Positions 13,406 to 18,014 of a DNA stretch of 18,014 bases are shown here, one piece after another. This DNA is from CAYHIW01 sp964356745 (GTDB lineage: Bacteria; Patescibacteriota; Microgenomatia; UBA1406; GWC2-37-13), in the NCBI GenBank assembly GCA_964356745.1, contig CAYHIW010000019.1, positions 1 through 18,014 on the forward strand. Direction: 5' to 3'. The translations under genes were made by a program, and so were the position numbers. The first letter of the stretch is position 1; each line of letters starts with the position of its first letter. A model generated the notes under the pieces. It saw nothing but the letters and a program-made list of their open reading frames with translations. It searched no databases and was not told the DNA's origin.

Positions 13406-14134
13406 ATGGCTTCAATTGTTTTTCTACATGGACTCGCTGGCTCTCGTCACCAGTTTGACTATATCGCAGATAAATTCCCAAACGCTGTTGTTTTTGACCT
13501 TCCCGGTTTTGGTGACGCGGTGAATACTTTACCCAAACACAGTTCCGAACTGTGTTACAGTTCGGAACTGTACGTGGAATGGTTGAGAGGTAAGATTCAA
13601 AAGCCTTCGATCATCGTGGGGTATTCTATGGGAGCGATAATTGCTAAAGATTTTGCGCTGCGCTATCCAGAGCTCGTTACAAAGCTCCTTTTGATTGCAT
13701 ATCCATTACAACGTGATACCTTATCACTTCGAAGGACTTTTTTTGGAGCTTCTTGGCTAAATAGGCTTTATATTGATAAATCGTGGCTTGCAAAATTTAT
13801 GTGTAAAACAATTTGTGAGCCAGGGATTGTTCCTCGATTTTTCATCTATCCGTTTGCTCGGATTTTCACACCTAAATATTTTCTTGTAGTGAGTGATTAT
13901 TTCAGACACACCTATCGCAGTGTCTCAAGCGCCATGCACGACACCCTTCTTAAAGACGATCCTCAAACTTTGCGGAAAGTTAAAGCAAAAATAGTGCTTA
14001 TTATGGGAGATAAAGACAGATATGTTGATCATTCTTTAGTCAATGACTTTCGTCATCATATCATAAAGAATATGGATCATCTTATGTTTGATCATGAGAA
14101 GGAAATTGTAGAGGCGCTTAAGAAAGAGTTGTAA
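13406..14134 (+). CDS. Alpha/beta hydrolase
   Basis: This 242-residue cytoplasmic protein has the complete fold signature: VFLHGLAGS with the oxyanion HG (8-9), FDLPGFGD (30-37), a nucleophile elbow VGYSMGA (Ser74), VLIMGDKDRYVD (acid D204), and MDHLMFDHEKE (His225). Enzymes of this type are esterases, lipases or C-C bond hydrolases, and the substrate is unknown. Residues 45-55 (HSSELCYSSEL) are encoded by two head-to-head copies of a 15-bp palindrome also found in the DUF2207 gene. This looks like an in-frame insertion between the second strand and the elbow. It is divergent from the nucleotidyltransferase-like gene, with a 24-bp gap. Confidence 0.87.
   Translation: MASIVFLHGLAGSRHQFDYIADKFPNAVVFDLPGFGDAVNTLPKHSSELCYSSELYVEWLRGKIQKPSIIVGYSMGAIIAKDFALRYPELVTKLLLIAYPLQRDTLSLRRTFFGASWLNRLYIDKSWLAKFMCKTICEPGIVPRFFIYPFARIFTPKYFLVVSDYFRHTYRSVSSAMHDTLLKDDPQTLRKVKAKIVLIMGDKDRYVDHSLVNDFRHHIIKNMDHLMFDHEKEIVEALKKEL
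13539..13571. repeat. Paired palindromic 15-mers inside the hydrolase gene
   Basis: ACAGTTCCGAACTGT (13539-13553) and ACAGTTCGGAACTGT (13557-13571) are separated by GTT. Each is palindromic except for its central base, and the two are exact reverse complements, so they can form one 15-bp hairpin with a 3-nt loop or two small ones. The first palindrome extends to 13536-13556. Confidence 0.9.
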
Positions 14135-14148
14135 ACCCTATAGTACTA

Positions 14149-14177
14149 TTGATTTCAATAGAACGCTTTGATATAAT
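14149..14177 (+). promoter_or_regulatory. Strong promoter of the 186-aa membrane protein gene
   Basis: TTGATT (14149-14154), a 17-bp spacer and TATAAT (14172-14177) with an extended TGA in front form the best promoter in the window. It ends 9 nt before the ATG at 14187. The -35 lies inside an inverted repeat, CTATTGA-TT-TCAATAG (14146-14161), which could be an operator. Confidence 0.68.
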
Positions 14178-14186
14178 TACCTCCAT

Positions 14187-14747
14187 ATGTCAAGAGAGAG
14201 AAATACTTCTTCTAGAGTCGCTGGTTTAATGTTTATGGCGGGTATTGGATTAGGTGCTGGTACGGTCCCTAATACGCTATCTGATGGACGAGCTATTGAT
14301 AGAGCTGGAGCTGCGTATGCCAAATCTCACGATCACCCAACAGTTGATCAATTAGATGCTGCAAAAAAAACAAAAAAAGATTACAGCAAAGACATCGGTG
14401 AAATAATGGAAGAGGGTCGTTTTGAAGACGTAATTGAACACATGCAAGAAGACGACAGGATTCTCATCATTAATAAGGCTCAAGATGTAATTGATGCTGA
14501 AAAATCATATCAAAAAGGACTTGATAGGGCAGAAGAGGTGGTAGTTTCAGATTTTAAACGTGATGTTAATAAGGGAGGTGCATTTATCGCTGGTGTATTA
14601 ACTGGAACGTCAATAGTTGCGGCTGGGTTGAGTAGAGTAAAAAGAAAAAATAGAAATAAAATGCCAAAATTATCCAAAATTAAACACGAAGCTTTTTTTG
14701 ATCAAGACGCGCTTGAAAAACCTACTCCCGTAGGTGCAAACCGCTAA
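14187..14747 (+). CDS. Hypothetical small membrane protein
   Basis: This 186-residue protein is not recognised. It has an N-terminal hydrophobic stretch (VAGLMFMAGIGLGAG, about 11-25), a charged central region of about 90 residues rich in Asp, Glu and Lys and probably helical (KKDYSKDIGEIMEEGRFEDV...AEKSYQKGLDRAEEV), a second membrane segment (GGAFIAGVLTGTSIVAAGLS, about 130-149), and a strongly basic cytoplasmic-type tail (RVKRKNRNK). The simplest topology places the charged region outside and both termini inside. It has a near-consensus promoter directly before the start, so it may be well expressed. It converges on the ABC permease gene with 3 bp between stops. No function can be assigned. 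Confidence 0.7.
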   Translation: MSRERNTSSRVAGLMFMAGIGLGAGTVPNTLSDGRAIDRAGAAYAKSHDHPTVDQLDAAKKTKKDYSKDIGEIMEEGRFEDVIEHMQEDDRILIINKAQDVIDAEKSYQKGLDRAEEVVVSDFKRDVNKGGAFIAGVLTGTSIVAAGLSRVKRKNRNKMPKLSKIKHEAFFDQDALEKPTPVGANR

Positions 14748-14750
14748 ATC

Positions 14751-15539
14751 CTACTTGTTTCTTTCATTTTTGATAAAAAGAAGTGTGCCGATCGAAGAAA
14801 AGACCGCAAACACTACTCCAATAATTATCAAATTCACAAACGGATTAAGGATCACGATCTTTGCATATTCCGGCTTTCCCCAGTAATAGACACCCCGTAG
14901 TAAATCAACTCCGTAGGTCATAGGTGTGATTCTTGAAAGAACGAAAAGTATCGGTGGAAGTTCTTTGATTGGTGAAAAGACGCCTGATAAGAAAAATTGC
15001 GGGAAGATGAGAAAGGGAAATAGTTGATTAGCCGCTGTTTGATTAGATAGATTGGATAAAACAATAAGTCCAAAAGCTCCTCCGAGCATACAGACAACAA
15101 GAGTAAAGGGAATGAGTTTGGCAAGGTCAAGAAACGTAATAGGAACTCGGGCGATTATGGCAAATAAGATAATGCCAACCGTTTGTGTGAGGGCAACGAG
15201 TGATTCACCCAATAATTTCCCAATTACAATTGAGTAGCGTGAGATAGGGGAGACAAACATTTCCTGGCTGAAGTCGGTCTCACGGTCTTTAACGAGCGAG
15301 ATAATTCCTGAAGCGGTTGACTGAAAAAGCGTCTGTCCAAGAACGCCAATAAAGACGAACGTGAGAAAATTGTATCCAACTTGTTTACCTAAATTTGCCT
15401 GAAGACTTCCACCCAAGACTCCAATGAAGATGATGGGGAACATGAAGGTGGCGAAGATGCGTGCGCGATCACGAATGAGCTTCGTAAAGTCCCGTGCCGC
15501 AATCGTAAAAATAGCATTAATTTCGTGTTTAATTTTCAT
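14751..15539 (-). CDS. ABC-2 type transporter permease
   Basis: This 262-residue protein has about six membrane segments in the ABC-2 pattern: a cytoplasmic N-terminal amphipathic stretch (RDFTKLIRDRARIF), two hydrophobic segments, a loop SLVKDRETDFSQEMFVSPISR (81-101) characteristic of DrrB/NodJ-type permeases, three segments around GIILFAIIARVP, LGGAFGLIVLS and QFFLSGVFSPI, then MTYGVDLLRGVYYW and a last helix. It pairs with the ATPase encoded just upstream, with which it overlaps by 11 bp (15529-15539), to form an exporter. Related systems export drugs, lipids or polysaccharide precursors. The cargo is unknown. No ribosome-binding site is visible at the overlap, so translation is likely coupled. 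Confidence 0.9.
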   Translation of the reverse strand: MKIKHEINAIFTIAARDFTKLIRDRARIFATFMFPIIFIGVLGGSLQANLGKQVGYNFLTFVFIGVLGQTLFQSTASGIISLVKDRETDFSQEMFVSPISRYSIVIGKLLGESLVALTQTVGIILFAIIARVPITFLDLAKLIPFTLVVCMLGGAFGLIVLSNLSNQTAANQLFPFLIFPQFFLSGVFSPIKELPPILFVLSRITPMTYGVDLLRGVYYWGKPEYAKIVILNPFVNLIIIGVVFAVFSSIGTLLFIKNERNK

Positions 15540-16464
15540 TATTATTTTGTTCTATGAGTTCGACGTATGCTTCTTCGAGCGTTGGAACGTGTAACTTCAC
15601 ATACGTTAATGGCGTATCAATTGCTTTTATGACTTGTTGGACGTTTCCGCTTTCCAAGTTTATCTTAAATTTTTCTTTTTCTTCAAATAAGAAATGATGC
15701 TTCTTGAGTTCTTGTCGAAGTTTGGTTTTGTCTTTTGCATCAATGAGCAGATATTCATCAACAAGGTCCTTCTTAATTTTCCCCGGTGTTCCAAGCGTAA
15801 TTATTTTTCCATTATTAATGACGCAGACCATCTCGGAGTTTTCTGCTTCGTCCAAATAATGAGTGGTGAGAAAAATGGTAGTTTTTTTCTCTCTTCGTAC
15901 CTCAGTTAAGTACTCCCATAGATTTTTGCGGCTTATCGGATCAAGACCTGATGTGGGTTCATCCAAAAAGAGTACTTTTGGCTCATGAATGAAACTTCGG
16001 ATGATCTCAAGCTTACGTTTCATCCCTCCTGAATATGTTTTGATTGGACGAAAAAGGTCGTTTTTGATTTCCAAAAGTTCTGCAAGTTGATACACACGAT
16101 CTTTATAAGCTTTTGGCATGAGAGAAAAAAACGGACGGAAAGGGTAGAGGCCGTATAAAACTGCGTGAAAGCGAATGTTTTCTTCAGCGGTAAGATTCTC
16201 ATCGAGACTGGGTTGTTGAAAAATAACACCAATGTTTCGACGTACTTTTGAAGGATTTTTATCAAGATCGTATCCTGCGATAGTAACAGAGCCTGATGTT
16301 TTGGCAAGTGTCGTTGTTAAGATGTTGATCGTGGTCGTTTTGCCTGCGCCGTTTGGTCCAAGAAGTGAGAAGAACTGACCTGCGGGTATTGAAAAAGAGA
16401 TATGATCAACTGCATTTACTTTCGCTTTCTTATATCTTTTGACCAAATCTTTAACTTCAATCAT
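15529..16464 (-). CDS. ABC transporter ATP-binding protein (DrrA type)
   Basis: The protein is 311 residues from the ATG at 16464 (MIEVKDLVKRY). A longer frame using TTG at 16482 is rejected because a -10 element overlaps it. All nucleotide-binding motifs are present: Walker A LLGPNGAGKT (34-43), Q-loop FQQ (82-84), signature YSGGM (144-148), Walker B LFLDEP (165-170), D-loop SGLD, and H-loop TTHYLDEAE (His202). The C-terminal 100 residues form the regulatory extension seen in DrrA-like exporters. It energises the permease encoded immediately downstream. A four-helix-bundle gene with repeat borders sits only 21 bp upstream of its start codon, where it may have displaced the original -35 region. 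Confidence 0.93.
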   Translation of the reverse strand: MIEVKDLVKRYKKAKVNAVDHISFSIPAGQFFSLLGPNGAGKTTTINILTTTLAKTSGSVTIAGYDLDKNPSKVRRNIGVIFQQPSLDENLTAEENIRFHAVLYGLYPFRPFFSLMPKAYKDRVYQLAELLEIKNDLFRPIKTYSGGMKRKLEIIRSFIHEPKVLFLDEPTSGLDPISRKNLWEYLTEVRREKKTTIFLTTHYLDEAENSEMVCVINNGKIITLGTPGKIKKDLVDEYLLIDAKDKTKLRQELKKHHFLFEEKEKFKINLESGNVQQVIKAIDTPLTYVKLHVPTLEEAYVELIEQNNNEN

Positions 16465-16470
16465 CCTCTC

Positions 16471-16476
16471 ATTGTA
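16471..16476 (-). promoter_or_regulatory. -10 element of the ABC exporter operon
   Basis: TACAAT on the minus strand lies 6 nt before the ATG at 16464, so the start site would coincide with the start codon. The -35 position falls inside the heptamer repeats at 16486-16523. Confidence 0.5.
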
Positions 16477-16485
16477 CAACAATGG

Positions 16486-16523
16486 GGTATTTAGTATTTG
16501 GTATTTGGTATCTAGTATTTAGG
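16486..16523 (+). repeat. Left inverted border, five RGTATTT heptamers
   Basis: Units read GGTATTT, AGTATTT, GGTATTT, GGTATCT and AGTATTT, then AGG. Confidence 0.85.
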
Positions 16524-16881
16524 AAAGGATACTGATAATTTTATTGAGCATTTTTATAATACTAACTGACGTAGCTGCTAAGTGCTCAAATTTACTTTTT
16601 TCTAGGTATTCAAGATCTTTAGATAATAACATTTGATTTTGTAATTCAGTTACAGAGCCTTTAGCGATGTAGTAAAACTGGATTTTTTCTTTCTTACTTC
16701 TTCTTCCAAATCCTTCAGCAATATTGCTTGTAATCGAAAGAGCGGATCTTCGCATTTGCGAGGTTAATCCAAACTTTTCTTTTACTGGAAATAATTCTGT
16801 AGTTTTATAGATCTCAATTACAAGAAGGTGAGCGAGTTTCCAAACTTCAAGTTGAGTAAACGATTGAATTTTTGTGTTCAT
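16519..16881 (-). CDS. Four-helix-bundle protein (S23 / 23S rRNA intervening-sequence family)
   Basis: This 120-residue protein has the usual family length. It matches the S23/IVP family along its whole length: FTQLEVWKLAHLL (8-20), IYKTTELFPVKEKFGLTSQMRRSALSI (24-50), SNIAEGFGRRSKKE (52-65), FYYIAKGSVTELQNQM (69-84). Members fold as an antiparallel four-helix bundle and form pentamers. Some are encoded in 23S rRNA intervening sequences, some accompany diversity-generating retroelements (Avd-like), and most are free-standing genes of unknown function. No reverse transcriptase, template repeat or rRNA is in this window. The gene is tightly boxed by inverted heptamer repeats, which suggests it moves or moved as a unit. 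Confidence 0.9.
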   Translation of the reverse strand: MNTKIQSFTQLEVWKLAHLLVIEIYKTTELFPVKEKFGLTSQMRRSALSITSNIAEGFGRRSKKEKIQFYYIAKGSVTELQNQMLLSKDLEYLEKSKFEHLAATSVSIIKMLNKIISILS

Positions 16882-16912
16882 CCCAAATACTACATACTAA
16901 ATACCAAATACC
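16882..16912 (-). repeat. Right inverted border, four RGTATTT heptamers
   Basis: On the minus strand the units read GGTATTT, GGTATTT, AGTATGT and AGTATTT, then GGG. Confidence 0.85.
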
Positions 16913-16923
16913 ATGTTGGTCAA
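16894..16923 (-). promoter_or_regulatory. Promoter of the four-helix-bundle gene
   Basis: On the minus strand TTGACC (16918-16923, 5/6) lies just outside the right border. After 18 bp comes TAGTAT (16894-16899) inside the border, 12 nt before the ATG. Confidence 0.45.
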
Positions 16924-16980
16924 TGGACTATATGCTACAAAATGAGTAGATTGGATTATTTAAACAGTCTATAAAAGTTG

Positions 16981-17133
16981 TTATCGGAGATTCTGTTCTT
17001 CAGCGTAGGCGTTCTGCTCTTGTTGAGCCTGTTGTTGAATTGCTCCTTGATTAAGGACGATGAAGAGGGCGCTTCCTAAAGCAAGCAGAGTAAGTAGGAG
17101 TCCTGCAAGTACGGTTTGATTTTTTGCTCCCAT
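16981..17133 (-). CDS. 50-residue single-span membrane protein
   Basis: This short frame reads MGAKNQTVLAGLLLTLLALG and continues through a hydrophobic helix (about residues 8-27) to a Gln/Glu-rich tail, AIQQQAQQEQNAYAEEQNLR, ending in TAA. It has a short polar N-terminus, one membrane span and a polar C-terminus that may form a helix. Support for a real gene is strong for its size: TTGACA, a 17-bp spacer and TACTAT end 8 nt before the ATG, matching the promoter layout of other genes here, and codons are ordinary. No homologous family is recognised. It lies between the four-helix-bundle element and the secreted protease gene, both on the same strand. Confidence 0.68.
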   Translation of the reverse strand: MGAKNQTVLAGLLLTLLALGSALFIVLNQGAIQQQAQQEQNAYAEEQNLR

Positions 17134-17141
17134 ATAGACCA

Positions 17142-17170
17142 ATAGTAGTATTAATAGAAATTAATGTCAA
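17142..17170 (-). promoter_or_regulatory. Promoter of the 50-aa membrane protein gene
   Basis: A consensus TTGACA (17165-17170), a 17-bp spacer and TACTAT (17142-17147, 4/6) on the minus strand end 8 nt before the ATG at 17133. Confidence 0.6.
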
Positions 17171-17179
17171 GACACGTCT

Positions 17180-18014
17180 TTATTTACAGATGTTGCTGAT
17201 GCATTTTGTTCCACCAGTGCATGCATAATTTGAAGGTTTGCAACATACGAGTCCGGCTTTACCACATGCAATGCGAATGATGCGCTTAGCACTTCGCGGA
17301 CCAGTTTGGCTGCAGCTATTTACTCCCGCAACAGTCCAGTGATACGTCCTACCAGATGTGAAATTATATTGAGTTGAAAGAGCACCTATTGATACGCACT
17401 CTTCACCCGTTGTGTCTTTACCCTGAGGACTATTACAAACTGACGCAGGCAACGTTGCGGTTGTGAGGTCATCCATCTGGAAGGAATACTTAACTGCATT
17501 TGTTACCGCGCTCCACGCTACAGATTTTATTCCACCTGTTGAGAAGAAATTGGCTGTTTTATTTGCTGGAGTTTTCGTTACTGCTAAACATACAGGTGTT
17601 GGTGTTGCAGTAGGAGGTATGGGTGTAGGCGTAGCTGTAGGAGCGGTAGTGGGAATTGTTACAAGATGTGACGCGATCACATCAAACATTGTCTGATCGC
17701 TCACTGGACCATATTTTACGCCACCGTCTGGAGTGAGCGTGCGCATAACCGAGGAATTGTCGGATGGTCGGTACATATTTGAGTATCCGCAGACCAAGAA
17801 ACATCCAGTGCCCGCGGTACCATTCCATTTACAGGGATTCGTCATTGAACAGTTGGGAAAGTTGGGGTCTGTTTGGGTTGTGACTCCAAAATCATATTCA
17901 TCACCTAAGTATCCAACAGAATGTCCCATCTCGTGAATCATAACCTGTTTTGCTTGGTCGTTCATGTTATTGTACGTTACTGCTGCTGTTCCAAGGTATC
18001 CGGCACCACCATAC
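17180..18014 (-). CDS. Secreted M64-like zinc metalloprotease, C-terminal part (5' end outside window)
   Basis: The frame is open to the window edge, and an internal ATG at 17965 is not the true start because upstream residues YGGAGYLGTAAVTYNN read in frame and fit a protease core. VMIHEMGHSVGYLGDEYDFG gives the zinc site HExxHxxGxxxDEY, as in IgA-protease-like M64 peptidases. It is followed by a Cys-containing segment (CSMTNPCKW...GCFLVCGYSNMYRPS) and the end of the catalytic domain. A Pro/Thr-rich linker (APTATPTPIPPTATPTPV) then leads to a beta-sandwich-like domain (SVAWSAVTNAVKYSFQMDD...YHWTVAGVNSC) and a Cys-rich tail (CGKAGLVCCKPSNYACTGGTKC). Cysteine content and linker indicate an exported, extracellular or surface protein. 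The signal peptide lies outside the window. Such linkers are common in Microgenomates exported proteins. Confidence 0.82.
   Translation of the reverse strand, partial: YGGAGYLGTAAVTYNNMNDQAKQVMIHEMGHSVGYLGDEYDFGVTTQTDPNFPNCSMTNPCKWNGTAGTGCFLVCGYSNMYRPSDNSSVMRTLTPDGGVKYGPVSDQTMFDVIASHLVTIPTTAPTATPTPIPPTATPTPVCLAVTKTPANKTANFFSTGGIKSVAWSAVTNAVKYSFQMDDLTTATLPASVCNSPQGKDTTGEECVSIGALSTQYNFTSGRTYHWTVAGVNSCSQTGPRSAKRIIRIACGKAGLVCCKPSNYACTGGTKCISNICK

Larger units (their letters stand above)
16486..16912. mobile_element. Candidate small element: four-helix-bundle gene with inverted heptamer-repeat borders
   Basis: The left border (16486-16523) is five tandem copies of a GTATTT-based heptamer (RGTATTT, one unit changed). 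The right border (16882-16912) is four copies in inverted orientation. The gene fills the interval exactly: its stop lies in the left border and its ATG touches the right border. The element carries no transposase, so any mobility would be borrowed or recombination-based. Mobility is inference. Confidence 0.5.

Noticed and set aside
16486..16912. Diversity-generating retroelement
   Set aside because: The four-helix-bundle protein resembles Avd, but no reverse transcriptase, template repeat or variable repeat is present in the window.
1..18014. CRISPR array, rRNA, riboswitch or replication origin
   Set aside because: No spaced direct repeats, rRNA-like segments, riboswitch-like leaders or DnaA-box clusters were seen; leaders are too short for riboswitches.

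Overview
The window looks like a chromosome segment of a Candidate Phyla Radiation (Patescibacteria) bacterium, most likely of the Microgenomates group. This placement is inferred from several features together: moderately AT-rich DNA, very tight gene packing, almost no Shine-Dalgarno sequences, a secreted protease with a Pro/Thr-rich 'PTATPTP' linker, an LCP protein, a DUF2207 protein, a stand-alone four-helix-bundle (S23/IVP) gene, and many small proteins of unknown function. No rRNA or ribosomal protein gene is present to settle the lineage.

Layout. 1-100: C-terminal end of a 2-hydroxyacid dehydrogenase, convergent with an LCP envelope protein (93-1181, -). 1245-2384: alpha/beta-hydrolase-like protein. 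2381-3303 (-): phosphoribosyltransferase plus a small HExxH metalloprotein. 3329-5002: a DUF2207 membrane protein split by one in-frame TGA. 5044-7278: an unusual 744-residue protein with three or four OmpR-like winged-helix units followed by a sigma-70 module. 7281-7493 (-): small orphan. 7591-7738: tRNA-Arg(GCG) and tRNA-Trp(CCA). 7744-8367 (-): possible PD-(D/E)XK protein. 8431-9969: GT-C-like membrane protein with TPRs. 10117-10959: PlsC-type acyltransferase. 10962-13381 (-): a HAD/CDP-alcohol phosphatidyltransferase fusion coupled to a nucleotidyltransferase-like protein. 13406-14134: alpha/beta hydrolase. 14187-14747: small membrane protein. 14751-16464 (-): ABC exporter permease and ATPase. 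16486-16912: a four-helix-bundle gene boxed by inverted heptamer repeats. 16981-17133 (-): 50-residue membrane protein. 17180-18014 (-): truncated M64-like secreted metalloprotease.

How it works together. Much of the content concerns the envelope: LCP, DUF2207, GT-C/TPR protein, acyltransferase, CDP-alcohol transferase, ABC-2 exporter and secreted protease. The most striking structural signal is regulatory. Nearly every non-coupled gene has a -10 hexamer (often an extended TGnTATAAT) only 5-13 nt before its start codon, which predicts leaders of about 0-7 nt. Two divergent gene pairs are separated by only 24-25 bp with overlapping or back-to-back -10 elements, and several convergent pairs overlap or nearly touch, with no intrinsic terminator visible. 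The winged-helix/sigma fusion, a 15-bp palindrome found three times inside coding sequence, and the TGA at a conserved glycine position of DUF2207 are the other items most worth a second look.
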